DNA of 64,000 nucleotides from DAIMFL01 sp964372215. GTDB lineage: Bacteria; Pseudomonadota; Alphaproteobacteria; Dongiales; Dongiaceae. Position numbers and translations under genes: made by a program. Below, one piece after another: positions 1-8,014 of this stretch. Numbering within the stretch: the first letter of the stretch is position 1; each line of letters begins with the position of its first letter. The notes beneath the pieces were generated by a model. The model was not told the DNA's origin and ran no database searches. It worked only from the letters and a program-made list of their open reading frames with translations. The stretch is from the NCBI GenBank assembly GCA_964372215.1, contig CAYJQC010000024.1:1-64000 (forward strand), given 5' to 3'.

Positions 1-163
1 TGCCGCGCTCGCGCTCGATGTCCATGGAATCGAGCACCTGCTCCTTCATCTCGCGATCGGCCAGCCCGCCACAGCGCTGGATCAGCCGGTCGGCGAGCGT
101 CGACTTGCCGTGGTCGATATGGGCGATGATCGCGAAGTTGCGGATGTGGCTGAGATCGGTCAT
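1..163 (-). CDS. lepA: Elongation factor 4 (LepA), N-terminal part only
   Basis: LepA is a ribosome-associated translational GTPase acting on stalled or mis-translocated ribosomes. The first 54 codons are present and the gene runs off the left edge. The N-terminus carries the P-loop signature AHIDHGKST followed by LADRLIQ, CGGL and the stretch DSMDIERERG that leads into switch I. The CGGL/DREM/DSMD pattern is that of LepA rather than TypA/BipA. The start is the ATG whose complement lies at 161-163. Upstream is a 280-base gap shared with a divergent small gene at 444. Identification is secure, but nothing can be said about the missing GTPase remainder and C-terminal domains. Confidence 0.93.
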   Translation of the reverse strand, partial: MTDLSHIRNFAIIAHIDHGKSTLADRLIQRCGGLADREMKEQVLDSMDIERERG

Positions 164-365
164 CTGGGCTCGGGGACTGGTCCTGGAGCGGCGCCCAGCC
201 GCGGGCGGGCCGGGCTGGAACATAGGGCCGCGCCCGCTGCGGCGCAACAATCTGAGGATGTCCCAGAAAACGAAGGGCGATCAGGCGCTTGGCGGGGCCG
301 CCCGGCCGGCTGGCGGAGGCCGCGCAGGCTCCGCGCTCCAGACGCTTCGCGGGCGGCCGGCTTTC

Positions 366-414
366 TTGGATATTACGCATATTGCGTATAACATTTCCCA
401 GGACTATAGTCCTG
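366..414 (+). promoter_or_regulatory. AT-rich promoter with two palindromes upstream of the 444 gene
   Basis: In GC-rich surroundings this stretch holds an inverted repeat TACGCA-TAT-TGCGTA (374-388) and a perfect 16-base palindrome CAGGACTATAGTCCTG (399-414), 29 bases before the next start codon. A weak -35/-10 pair, TTGGAT (366-371) and TATAAC (387-392) with a 15-base spacer, overlaps the first palindrome. The palindromes are seen directly. Their role as repressor or activator operators is inferred, and no regulator gene lies adjacent. Confidence 0.45.
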
Positions 415-443
415 TCCAGTGCAACCAGCTTCGGGAGCCGTCC

Positions 444-725
444 ATGAGCAATGTCACCAGCGTCTGGGCCGCGCCCTTTGTCTTCGGGCCATGGGCCACG
501 ATCGTCAATCAAATCAGCGGGCCGCTCACCTACGACGTCTCCGCGTCGCCGGTCGGTGATACCGATATCCAGGGAGAAATTCGCTACTGGGATGCCTTCG
601 GCAAGGAGCGGCAGGAGCTGTTCTTCGATTCGGTCAAGATCAAGACCGACAACTCGACCCAATCCATCGACGCGCGGTTCCGCGGCGATCCCTTCGGGTC
701 CGAGGTCCGCGTGATCGTGACCTGA
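444..725 (+). CDS. Small hypothetical protein, 93 aa
   Basis: I do not recognise the family. The start ATG at 444 follows a GGGAG ribosome-binding site seven bases upstream. Longer upstream extensions in this frame cross the palindromic promoter region and are improbable. The protein has no signal peptide, membrane segment or cysteine. It alternates short hydrophobic and polar stretches (for example TYDVSASPVGDTDI and EIRYWDAFGKERQELFF) that look like a small beta-rich fold, and ends EVRVIVT. It stands alone, facing the converging exported protein at 748-1623. The palindromic promoter region upstream suggests specific regulation. Function unknown. Confidence 0.65.
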   Translation: MSNVTSVWAAPFVFGPWATIVNQISGPLTYDVSASPVGDTDIQGEIRYWDAFGKERQELFFDSVKIKTDNSTQSIDARFRGDPFGSEVRVIVT

Positions 726-747
726 CCGGCGCGGCCGGGGGCGCGGC

Positions 748-1623
748 TCAGCCCTCGGGCGCCGCGAGGAGCGTCAGGGCGATCTGCGCCTCCAGCCGGG
801 CGCGATCAGATGGAGGCGTCAGGTTGGCGGCCGCCGCCTGCGCGTCGCGCAGGGTCTCGATCCCGGCGTCGCGCAGCCCGACCTGAAGCTCCGCCTGGCC
901 GATGGACAGCAGCATGATCGGGGCGGTCAGGGGATCGCTGGCATCCGGGGCCGCCGCCTCCTTGGCGGCGGCAAAGGTCGCCAGTCCCGCAGTCGCATCT
1001 TCCGCGCGCCCAGCCTGCCGCGCGGCGGTCATCATCAGCTCCGTCCCGCGCCGGAACGGGTCCTCGATGACGGCGGCCACCTCGGCGGCCGCGGCGAGGC
1101 TGGCCCTGGCGCCGTCGCGATCGCCGAACTCCAGTTGGCGGTCGGCGAGAACGCGCAGCCGGTTCGACCATTCGGCGGCACCGCGCCCGCCGGCCGCCGG
1201 GGCGGCCTCGAGCGCGAACGCCGCCGCCTGGGCCAGGGTCGCGCGGGCGTCGCCTTCCTGCCCCGATTGCGCCTGCAGACGGGCGACGGTCATGAGCGTA
1301 TCGACCCGCCGCCCGGGATCGACCCCCGCATCGCCCCCCGTCGCCGCGTCGGCAACCGCGCGCGCGAAGGTCGCGCGGGCCGCGTCGATGGCGCCGTCGC
1401 GCGCCTGTTCCGCGGCCAGGGCGGCGCGGAGGCTCGACCGGTCGGTGTTGCTGGAGACCGCCGCCGCCCGCTCGATCGCCACGACGGTCAGGCAGTCGCG
1501 CGTGGGCGCCGAGAGGCAGGCGGCGAGGTCCGCCGCCGCGGCCGTTCCGGTGATCGTGCCCGCGACCAGAAGCGGGCCGGCGACGAGGCCGGCCGCGCCG
1601 ACCGTCCAGAGGATCCTGCGCAT
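748..1623 (-). CDS. Exported alpha-helical (TPR-like) protein, 291 aa
   Basis: The chosen start gives a typical signal peptide (MRR, then the hydrophobic run ILWTVGAAGLVAGPLLVAG, then a TAAAADLA cleavage region) and has GGAG eight or nine bases upstream. An in-frame ATG 63 bases earlier lacks both. The mature part is almost entirely Ala/Asp/Arg-rich helix pairs of about 35-40 residues, such as ARATLAQAAAFALEA and ARASLAAAAEVAAVI. These resemble degenerate tetratricopeptide repeats, which mediate protein-protein contacts. Two cysteines near the mature N-terminus (CLSAPTRDC) could form a disulfide. A periplasmic scaffold role is an inference; there is no enzymatic motif. Confidence 0.75.
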   Translation of the reverse strand: MRRILWTVGAAGLVAGPLLVAGTITGTAAAADLAACLSAPTRDCLTVVAIERAAAVSSNTDRSSLRAALAAEQARDGAIDAARATFARAVADAATGGDAGVDPGRRVDTLMTVARLQAQSGQEGDARATLAQAAAFALEAAPAAGGRGAAEWSNRLRVLADRQLEFGDRDGARASLAAAAEVAAVIEDPFRRGTELMMTAARQAGRAEDATAGLATFAAAKEAAAPDASDPLTAPIMLLSIGQAELQVGLRDAGIETLRDAQAAAANLTPPSDRARLEAQIALTLLAAPEG

Positions 1624-1686
1624 CGTCTTCTTCTCCACAAGCGGTTCCACCGCCAGAGTATGACGGGAAGATAGATTCAGGTCCAC

Positions 1687-1988
1687 AACCCGAAATGGAA
1701 TACCGCCGAGCCTCGGGCGCCGGGCTTCGGACGCCGGGGCGGCCCCGACGGGATAACCCGTTGTTGATCGGATGTCGGGTACGCCTTCAGGTCCGCGCCC
1801 CTACCTTCCCGGGGGCGCCCGCCGCCGGGGCGCGACGGGAAAGATGCGGGTGATGACCGACTTGGCAACAACGAGACCGGACAGGCGCGGGGCCGACGCC
1901 CACGGCGTCGATCCGCTGCGCGTGCTGGCCGCCAACTGGAATCTCGCGGCGGCGGCTGTTCCCGGCGCGCCGTCGCGCGATCTGGGCG
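1687..1988. other. Gene-free stretch between exported protein and phasin
   Basis: About 300 bases. Overlapping open frames exist on both strands but have no ribosome-binding site or recognisable protein, and they run on as antisense shadows of the phasin gene. No convincing terminator or promoter was found. Confidence 0.4.
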
Positions 1989-2390
1989 CTACTCGCTCTT
2001 GGTCGTCGGGGCGGCCGCCGCCCGCTCGATGGTCTCGCGGGTCTGCGCCGCCATCGACTGCAGGCATTCGTCGGACAGCTTGGCCGCCAGGGTCATCAGC
2101 CGCGTCGCCTCCTCGAGATAGGCCTGGGTGGCGCGGCGCGCGTGCTCGCATTGCACGCCGAACGCCTCGGCCGGATCGTGGCAGCCGATCAGCGATCCCG
2201 AGGTCTCGACGCCCTGGCGCAGGCGGTCGCCGGCGAAGCTCATCACCTCGCGATTGATCTCGGCGACGCCGGCGAACATCGCCTCGCTGGCCTTGAGCGC
2301 CGCGGCGAAGGCCGCGCCGTTGGCTTCGAACACGTCCGACGCGTCGGCGGCGGACTTCACGGCGGTGGAAGGATTCTTGGTCTTCGCCAT
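1989..2390 (-). CDS. Phasin family protein
   Basis: Phasins coat polyhydroxyalkanoate storage granules and control their number and size. The protein is 133 residues, all helical. It has the phasin-like core ASEAMFAGVAEINREVMSFA, then an amphipathic segment ending with RATQAYLEEATRLMTLAAKL, and a short Ala/Pro/Thr-rich tail. A GGGAG site lies nine bases before the ATG. The gene stands alone; no PHA synthase is in the window. Phasin-family proteins also occur in non-storage roles, so granule association is probable but not shown. Confidence 0.88.
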   Translation of the reverse strand: MAKTKNPSTAVKSAADASDVFEANGAAFAAALKASEAMFAGVAEINREVMSFAGDRLRQGVETSGSLIGCHDPAEAFGVQCEHARRATQAYLEEATRLMTLAAKLSDECLQSMAAQTRETIERAAAAPTTKSE

Positions 2391-2759
2391 GGCAGAAATC
2401 TCCCTTGGAAATGCGGGAGGGGTCCGGCGCCCCGCGTCGGGAGTCGGCGGACAGCCGCAACCCTCCAGGTGGCTTCGACGGGCAGGGCAGCCGCGCAGAC
2501 ATCGACCTGCGCGCCCGCGCCATACCGGCCCGGGCGGCGGTGGACGGCCCTGTTAAGCCGACCCTAATCCTCATCGACTACACTCGCAATCGAGGTCACC
2601 GCTCGAAGAATGTACAGGGTCCGCCTCCGACGGCCCACTAGATGTTGCGGGTCGTCGAGAATTGCTTCGTGTATGTTGCGGGTGAGGCGTGCGAGGAGCC
2701 ATGATCCCTGCCAATCCACAGCCTGCTGCGACCAATCGCCGCCGCGCCGGCTTCCGGCG
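2391..2759. other. Gene-free stretch upstream of the phasin gene
   Basis: About 370 bases between the phasin start and a weakly supported small gene. It must hold the phasin promoter, but no clear -35/-10 pair could be chosen. Short open frames on both strands have no ribosome-binding site or family resemblance. Confidence 0.35.
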
Positions 2760-3008
2760 GTGAGCGGCGATTCCGCCCAGGTCCGGGCCGCGGCGCTGTG
2801 GCTGGTCCATGGCGCCTCGCTGGCGCGCCTGCTGACCGCCCATGGCCGCGGCGAGCATGCCGAGCACCTGCGGGCGGCGCTCGACGAGGCCGCGAAGATC
2901 CTGGCCGCCGATCTCGACCCCGGCACCTTCTCGGAAGCGATGTGCTGGGCCGCCGACCAGGTCTGGCATTCCGACAGCTCGGCGAACGCCTCGCGCCTGA
3001 AGCAGTAG
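2760..3008 (+). CDS. Small hypothetical protein, about 82 aa
   Basis: The frame from the GTG at 2760 to the TAG at 3008 reads as a coherent helical protein (AALWLVHGASLARLLTAHG, ALDEAAKILAADLD, MCWAADQVWHSD), unlike its upstream extension, which is Arg/Pro/Ser noise. No good ribosome-binding site precedes the GTG, so the exact start is uncertain. It lies 13 bases from and converges on the end of pheT. No family was recognised. It may be a real lineage-restricted gene; an antisense artefact cannot be excluded. Confidence 0.4.
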   Translation: MSGDSAQVRAAALWLVHGASLARLLTAHGRGEHAEHLRAALDEAAKILAADLDPGTFSEAMCWAADQVWHSDSSANASRLKQ

Positions 3009-3021
3009 GCCGGCGCCGCGC

Positions 3022-5430
3022 TCAGCTCCGCAGCGTTCCGCCAGTCGCCTTCACCACCGCCGCGACGATCTTGTTGCAGGCCGCCTCGATCTCCTGATCG
3101 GTCAGGGTGCGCTCGGTCGGCTGCAGAGTGACGCTGATCGCCAGCGACTTCTTCCCCGCGCCCAGGTTGGCGCCTTCATAGACGTCGAACAGCCCGACCG
3201 TGGCGACCAGGGTCTTGTCGGCGCCCTTCGCGGCGCGGACCAGCTTCTCCGCCGGCACGCTCACGTCGACCACGAAGGCGAAGTCGCGCTCCACCGCCTG
3301 GAACGGCGAGGCGGCGAGCGGCGGCCGCGCCGCGCCGCCATCCTTCTTCGCCTTTGGCTGCGGCACCCGGTCGAGGAACAGCTCGAAGGCCACCGCCGGG
3401 CCCTTGACGTCGAGCCGCCGCAAGACGCCCGGATGCAGCTCGCCGAACTGGGCGATGACGTTGGGGCCGAGGCGAAGCACGCCGGAACGACCCGGGTGGA
3501 ACCAGGCCGGCGCGTCCGCCGTGACCTGGAGATTGTCGACCGGCGCGCCGAGGGCGGCGAGCAGCGCCAGCGCGTCGCCCTTGGCGTCGAAGGCGTCGAG
3601 CGGCCGCGGCCGTGTCGACCAGTGGCGCGGGCCGCTCTGGCCGGTGCGGAGCCCCGTCGCCATCAGCGACTGGCCCGCGGCGGTATCGTCGGCGTATTGC
3701 GGCCCGACCTCGAACAGTCCCTGGTCGGCGAAGCCGCGGTCGGCATTGCGCCCCGCCGCCGCCAGCAGGTTGGGCAGGATCGAGGGCCGCATCACGTCGA
3801 GCTCGGCGCTGATCGGATTGGCCAGGGCGAGGCGGCCGTTGCCGCCGCCGAACAGCCCGGCGACGCGGCCGTCGGTGAAGGAATAGGTGACGGCCTCCAG
3901 AAGCCCGCGCGACGCCAGCAGGCGCTTCGCCGTTCCCGCGCGGCGCTGCGCCGGGGTGATCGCCGGTTCGGGCAAGGCGGACATCGGCGGCAGCGGGACG
4001 GCCGGCACGTTGTCGTAGCCGGCGACCCGCACCACCTCCTCCACCAGGTCGGGCTCGCCCTCGACATCGGCGCGCCAGGACGGCACGTGAACGTCGAGGC
4101 GGCCGTCGACGTTGTCGACGGTGAAGCCGAGCGCGGCGAGGATCCGCGCGGAGTCGGCGGTCGGCAGGTCGAGTCCGCCCAGGCCCATCACCCGCTCGGG
4201 CCTGAGGGTGAGCTTGCGCTCCCAGCCCGGCAGCTCGCCAGCCATCACGATGTTGCTCGCCGCGCCGCCGCACAATTCCAGCACCAGGCGCGCCGCCACC
4301 TCGGCGCCCCACAGGGCCGAGGTCGGGTCGAGCCCGCGCTCGAAGCGGTAGCGCGCATCGCTCTCGATGCCGAGCTTGCGGCCCGTGGTGGCGACCCGGA
4401 TCGGATCGAACAGCGCGACCTCGAGGAACATGTTGGTGGTACCGGCGGTGCAGCCGCTGAGCTCGCCGCCCATGATGCCGCCGATGCCCTGGGGGCTGGC
4501 CTCGTCGGCGATCACCACCATGGACGGATCGAGGCGGTAGCTCTTGCCGTCGAGCGCCAGAATCTCCTCGCCGTCACGCGCGAAGCGCATGGTCAAATCG
4601 CCCCTGAGTTTGTCGGCGTCGAACACGTGCAAGGGGCGGCCGAGGTCGTAGGTGACGTAGTTGGTGATGTCGACCAGCGCCGAGATCGGCCTGAGGCCGA
4701 TGGCGACCAGGCGCTCCTGAAGCCATTTCGGGCTCGCCCCGTTCTTCAGGCCGCGGAAATAGCGGCCGACCACCAGCGGACAGGCGTGCGAGTCCGCCTC
4801 GGGCAGGTCGCGGCGCCACTTGACCGGGCTGTCGAACGTGCCGGCGACCGGGTCCAGCTTGGCCGGCTTCAGCGTGCCGACGCCGGCCGCCGCCAGGTCG
4901 CGCGCCACCCCGCGCACGCCGAGGCAATCGGCACGGTCGGGGGTGATGGCGATGTCGATCACGGGATCGTCGAGTCCCATCAGCTTGGCGAAGCTTTCGC
5001 CGACGGTTGCATCCTCGGGCAGCTCGATGATGCCCTCATGCTCGTCGCTCAATCCCATCTCGCGCGCCGAGCACAGCATGCCCATCGATTCGACGCCGCG
5101 GATGACGCCCTTCTTGAGGTCGAGGGCGGTGCCGGGGATGTGGCTGCCCACGGGGGCGAACACGCCCTTCATGCCGGTGCGCGCGTTGGGCGCGCCGCAC
5201 ACCACCTGCAGCTTCTCGCTGCCGGTATCGACGGTGCAGACCCGCAGGCGATCGGCGTTGGGATGCGGCTTGGCCTCGACCACGTAGCCGACGACGAACG
5301 GCGCCAGCTTCTGTGCCGGGTCGGCGATGCCTTCGACCTCGAGGCCGAGGGCGGTCAGCCGCACGGCGATCTCGCCGACGCTGGCATCGGTCTCCAGATG
5401 GTCCTTCAGCCAGGACAGGGTGAACTTCAT
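3022..5430 (-). CDS. pheT: Phenylalanine--tRNA ligase, beta subunit
   Basis: The beta chain of the alpha2-beta2 cytoplasmic enzyme that charges tRNA-Phe; it carries the editing (B3/B4) domain. At 802 residues it has the normal bacterial length. Recognisable parts in order are the N-terminal MKFTLSWLKDHL, the tRNA-binding/EMAP-like region around GYVVEAKPHPNADRLRVC, the B3/B4 region with ISALVDITNYVTYDLGRPLHVFD, the B5 helix-turn-helix, the catalytic-like core, and the C-terminal ferredoxin-like anticodon-binding domain ending in KATGGTLRS. The ATG overlaps the end of pheS by four bases (ATGA), so the two are translationally coupled and made in equal amounts. Confidence 0.97.
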   Translation of the reverse strand: MKFTLSWLKDHLETDASVGEIAVRLTALGLEVEGIADPAQKLAPFVVGYVVEAKPHPNADRLRVCTVDTGSEKLQVVCGAPNARTGMKGVFAPVGSHIPGTALDLKKGVIRGVESMGMLCSAREMGLSDEHEGIIELPEDATVGESFAKLMGLDDPVIDIAITPDRADCLGVRGVARDLAAAGVGTLKPAKLDPVAGTFDSPVKWRRDLPEADSHACPLVVGRYFRGLKNGASPKWLQERLVAIGLRPISALVDITNYVTYDLGRPLHVFDADKLRGDLTMRFARDGEEILALDGKSYRLDPSMVVIADEASPQGIGGIMGGELSGCTAGTTNMFLEVALFDPIRVATTGRKLGIESDARYRFERGLDPTSALWGAEVAARLVLELCGGAASNIVMAGELPGWERKLTLRPERVMGLGGLDLPTADSARILAALGFTVDNVDGRLDVHVPSWRADVEGEPDLVEEVVRVAGYDNVPAVPLPPMSALPEPAITPAQRRAGTAKRLLASRGLLEAVTYSFTDGRVAGLFGGGNGRLALANPISAELDVMRPSILPNLLAAAGRNADRGFADQGLFEVGPQYADDTAAGQSLMATGLRTGQSGPRHWSTRPRPLDAFDAKGDALALLAALGAPVDNLQVTADAPAWFHPGRSGVLRLGPNVIAQFGELHPGVLRRLDVKGPAVAFELFLDRVPQPKAKKDGGAARPPLAASPFQAVERDFAFVVDVSVPAEKLVRAAKGADKTLVATVGLFDVYEGANLGAGKKSLAISVTLQPTERTLTDQEIEAACNKIVAAVVKATGGTLRS

Positions 5431-6566
5431 CGGGTCAACCCTCCCGTCATGCTCGGCATGTCCAGGGGCAGGAAGCCGTAGTGGTGCAGCCAGCGCAGGT
5501 CGGCTTCGAAGAAGGTCCTGAGATCGGGGATGCCGTATTTCAGCATGGCGATGCGCTCGATCCCCATGCCGAAGGCGAAGCCCTGGTAGCGCGCGGGATC
5601 GATGTCGCACATGGCGAGCACCTTCGGATGCACCATGCCGCAGCCCAGGATCTCCAGCCAGTCGCCGCCGGCGCCGATCTTCAATTCGCCGCCCTTGCGG
5701 GAACAGCCGATATCGACTTCCGCCGACGGTTCGGTGAACGGGAAGAAGCTCGGGCGGAAGCGCACCGGCAGGTCGGCGACGCCGAAGAAGGCGCGGCAGA
5801 ACTCGATCAGGCAGCCCTTGAGATGCCCCATATGGGTGGCCTCGTCGATCACCAGCCCCTCGACCTGGTGGAACATGGGCGTGTGCGTCATGTCGAAATC
5901 GCAGCGATAGGTGCGGCCCGGCGCGATGATGCGCAGCGGCGGGCGCGATTTCTGCATGGCGCGGATCTGCACCGGCGAAGTGTGGGTCCTCAGCAGCTTG
6001 CCGACCCTTGCTCCGGCGGAACCGCCGGCCGCCCCTCCAACCCCGGCGATTCCGCCGGATTGGAGTTCGCCGTCGCCCCCGGCGGCCAGATAGAACGTGT
6101 CGTGCATCTGCCGCGCCGGATGCTCGGGCGGAATGTTGAGGGCCGTGAAGTTGTGGAAGTCGTCCTCGATGTCGGGGCCCTCGGCGACCTTGAAGCCCAT
6201 CTCGCCGAAGATCGCGACGATCTCGTCGACAGTCTGGCTGATCGGGTGCAGCCGCCCTTGCGCCTCGGGCCGCGCCGGCAGGGTCACGTCGACCCGCTCG
6301 GTGGCGAGCTTCCGCTCCAGCTCGGCCTCGGCCAGCGCGCCCTTGCGCGCCTCGATCGCCGCGGCGACTGCGTCCTTGACCTCGTTCATGCGGGCGCCCT
6401 GCTCGCGCCGCTCGTCGGGGGAAAGCGCCCCCAGGCCCTTCATGAGCTGGGAGATCTCGCCCTTCTTGCCGAGCGCCTCGACCCGCACCTGCTCGAGCGC
6501 GGCGATGTCGCCGGACGCGGCGGTGGCGTCGAGCCACTTGGCCTTGATGCTGTTCAGATCCTGCAT
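5427..6566 (-). CDS. pheS: Phenylalanine--tRNA ligase, alpha subunit, with Gly-rich insertion
   Basis: Catalytic subunit for charging tRNA-Phe. Residues 1-100 form the usual coiled-coil arm that contacts tRNA. The class II core follows, with motif 2 in YRCDFDMTHTPMFHQVEGL and motif 3 in GFAFGMGIERIAMLKYGI. It is 379 residues, about 20 longer than typical alphaproteobacterial PheS. The excess is a low-complexity Gly/Ala/Ser stretch at about residues 161-189, between the DTFYL strand and LLRTHTSPVQ, where relatives have a short hairpin loop. The reading frame is intact on both sides, so this is a loop insertion and not a frameshift. It is first in the pheST operon, with its own leader. Confidence 0.97.
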   Translation of the reverse strand: MQDLNSIKAKWLDATAASGDIAALEQVRVEALGKKGEISQLMKGLGALSPDERREQGARMNEVKDAVAAAIEARKGALAEAELERKLATERVDVTLPARPEAQGRLHPISQTVDEIVAIFGEMGFKVAEGPDIEDDFHNFTALNIPPEHPARQMHDTFYLAAGGDGELQSGGIAGVGGAAGGSAGARVGKLLRTHTSPVQIRAMQKSRPPLRIIAPGRTYRCDFDMTHTPMFHQVEGLVIDEATHMGHLKGCLIEFCRAFFGVADLPVRFRPSFFPFTEPSAEVDIGCSRKGGELKIGAGGDWLEILGCGMVHPKVLAMCDIDPARYQGFAFGMGIERIAMLKYGIPDLRTFFEADLRWLHHYGFLPLDMPSMTGGLTR

Positions 6567-6612
6567 GTCCTGGTCCGCCGGAAAGATCGAAAGGGGGATC
6601 GTCGAAACGCGA

Positions 6613-6639
6613 AAGGGGCCGATCCGCCGTCGGCCCCTT
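6613..6639 (-). terminator. Attenuator-like hairpin in the pheST leader
   Basis: On the minus strand the leader holds a perfect 10-base-pair stem, AAGGGGCCGA paired with TCGGCCCCTT around a 7-base loop, followed by TTTCGCG. It ends about 45 bases before the pheS start and about 150 bases after a good promoter. Such hairpins before pheST mediate transcription attenuation in other proteobacteria. A 30-codon frame (complement of 6665-6757) lies ahead of it but has only two Phe codons and a poorly placed ribosome-binding site, so the sensing mechanism is unclear. Confidence 0.55.
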
Positions 6640-6792
6640 CCTGTCCTGGTCCCGTCCGGCGCGGCTAGATGCGCGCCTGGGCGGGCAATCGCTGGAAAGC
6701 GTGCCGCGGCGAGATGTCGGACCCGCTGCTAAATCGAAGGTCGGCGCGATCGTCCATGGAAACGGCTGGGCCCCTCGGAAAATGCGCGGCGG

Positions 6793-6822
6793 AGTATAGG
6801 AGCGGCCCGGCGAAACGGTCAA
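6793..6822 (-). promoter_or_regulatory. Sigma-70-type promoter for pheST
   Basis: Reading the minus strand, TTGACC (6822-6817) and TATACT (6798-6793) are separated by 18 bases, a close match to the housekeeping consensus in a GC-rich background. The predicted transcript begins near 6786 and gives a leader of roughly 220 bases before pheS. Confidence 0.7.
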
Positions 6823-6977
6823 CGGGCTGCCTGAGCAGGAGGCTACCGAGCTTTTCCTCGAAGTCACGGTCACCAGTATCCCGTAGGAGACCGGCGGTTA
6901 GTACTCAGGCGGCCCGCAATGCCCATGCCAGGAGAATGCAAGTCCTGGGGGACGTTGCCTGCAGCAGGAAACGGCCG

Positions 6978-7373
6978 CTACTCCAGCTGCATCAGCAGCA
7001 GGTTGAGCATGCCGGAGACCAGGCCCTGGGGCTCGCCGTCGACCAGCACGCGCTCGAGCGCCACCTTCCTGGTCTGGCGGTTGTTGAGATATTCCAGCAC
7101 CACGACGCGCTTGGCGCCGGCGCCGGTGGTCTTCTCGATGGTCGCGGTGACCAGCACGATGTCCGGATTGTCCTTGTAGGCGTCCGCCTTGCCGGCGCTC
7201 CATTCCACCTTGCCGCGGGCGCCCGCGAGCTGGTTGGCGAACGCCTCGTTGCTGCCGCCGGGCGTGGTCTCGGCCGCCTTCACCGCGGCAATGTCGTCCT
7301 CGTAGCTGTCGCAGGCAGCCAGAAATCCGGCCGCCAGGAGCACGATCGTCAGAACGCTGAACAAGCGGCGCAT
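6978..7373 (-). CDS. Lipoprotein of unknown function
   Basis: A 131-residue protein with a short basic N-terminus, a hydrophobic segment (LFSVLTIVLLAAG) and a lipobox FLAAC, so Cys20 should be lipidated and the protein anchored in a membrane facing the periplasm. The mature part has a coiled acidic start (DSYEDDIAAVKAAE) followed by a strand-rich region with VLVTATIEKTTGAGAKRVVVLEYLNNRQ. The ATG has GAGG seven bases upstream; longer frames run into the repeat region at 7425-7537. It sits between rplT and pheS where no gene is usually found. Function not recognised. Confidence 0.82.
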   Translation of the reverse strand: MRRLFSVLTIVLLAAGFLAACDSYEDDIAAVKAAETTPGGSNEAFANQLAGARGKVEWSAGKADAYKDNPDIVLVTATIEKTTGAGAKRVVVLEYLNNRQTRKVALERVLVDGEPQGLVSGMLNLLLMQLE

Positions 7374-7424
7374 CGTTGGTCCTCTATCTTCTTGCTGCGG
7401 CCAGGGCATTGGACGAGCGTCCTG

Positions 7425-7467
7425 CGTGCTTCGAGACGGGCGCTGACGCGCCCTCCTCAGCATGAGG
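7425..7467 (-). repeat. Dispersed intergenic repeat, copy A
   Basis: On the minus strand this reads CCTCATGCTGAGGAG, then a GGGCGCGTCAGCGCCC hairpin, then GTCTCGAAGCACG. The same ends (CCTCAT-CTGAGGAG and CGTCTCGAAG-ACG) with a different central hairpin occur in copy B on the opposite strand. This form matches the small hairpin-bearing intergenic repeats common in several alphaproteobacterial genomes. Confidence 0.75.
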
Positions 7468-7493
7468 CCGTTCTGTATGCCACAAAGATTCGA

Positions 7494-7537
7494 CCTCATC
7501 CTGAGGAGCACGCCGAAGGCGTGCGTCTCGAAGAACG
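7494..7537 (+). repeat. Dispersed intergenic repeat, copy B (inverted relative to copy A)
   Basis: Reads CCTCATCCTGAGGAG, then a GCACGCCGAAGGCGTGC hairpin, then GTCTCGAAGAACG. The outer motifs equal those of copy A while the stem bases differ in compensating fashion, which implies selection for structure. Copies A and B face each other across 26 bases, so a long intramolecular pairing is also possible. The pair lies between rplT and the lipoprotein gene and may stabilise or terminate the rpmI-rplT transcript. Confidence 0.75.
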
Positions 7538-7639
7538 CACCATCGTCGTGCAACGTGTTCTCGAAACGCCGCGAGGCGGCGTGGAATGCACGCCGCCTCG
7601 GCTAAACAGGCTCGACAGACCAAATCCGCAGGAGCGACC

Positions 7640-8002
7640 TCAGCCCTTGGCCAGGGCGCCCTTCACCTGCTCGCAGATGGCCTTGAAGGCCGCCGGCTCG
7701 CGGGCGGCGATGTCGGCCAGGACCTTGCGGTCCATCTCGATGCCGGCCCGCTTCATGCCGCCGATGAACTGCGAATAGGTAAGGCCGTGCAGGCGCACGC
7801 CGGCATTGATGCGCTGGATCCACAGGCCGCGGAACTCGCGCTTCTTGTTGCGGCGGTCGCGATAGGCATATTGCAGCCCCTTCTCGACCCGCTCGACGGC
7901 GATGCGGAAATTGGTCGAGGCCCGGCCGCGGTAGCCGGCGGCCATGTCGACGATCTTCTTGTGACGGGCGTGGGTGGTGACGCCCCGCTTGACGCGTGCC
8001 AT
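7640..8002 (-). CDS. rplT: 50S ribosomal protein L20
   Basis: A primary 23S rRNA-binding protein needed early in large-subunit assembly. At 120 residues it is full length, beginning MARVKRGVTTHARHKKI and continuing with the family core YRDRRNKKREFRGLWIQRINA and GLTYSQFI. An AGAGGAGG site lies about six bases before the ATG. It follows rpmI by 12 bases and must be co-transcribed with it. In other bacteria L20 represses its own operon by binding the leader; no such structure could be verified here. Confidence 0.98.
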   Translation of the reverse strand: MARVKRGVTTHARHKKIVDMAAGYRGRASTNFRIAVERVEKGLQYAYRDRRNKKREFRGLWIQRINAGVRLHGLTYSQFIGGMKRAGIEMDRKVLADIAAREPAAFKAICEQVKGALAKG

Positions 8003-8014
8003 GGGGTGCCTCCT

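Noticed and set aside
1772..2257. Plus-strand frame between the exported protein and phasin
   Set aside because: Mostly antisense to the phasin gene, Arg/Pro/Ser-rich, without homology or ribosome-binding site.
3433..5481. Long plus-strand frame opposite pheT
   Set aside because: Antisense shadow of a conserved synthetase; no ribosome-binding site or recognisable motif.
6665..6757. Leader peptide gene for pheST attenuation
   Set aside because: Only two Phe codons in 30 and a ribosome-binding site too far from the ATG; retained only as a remark.
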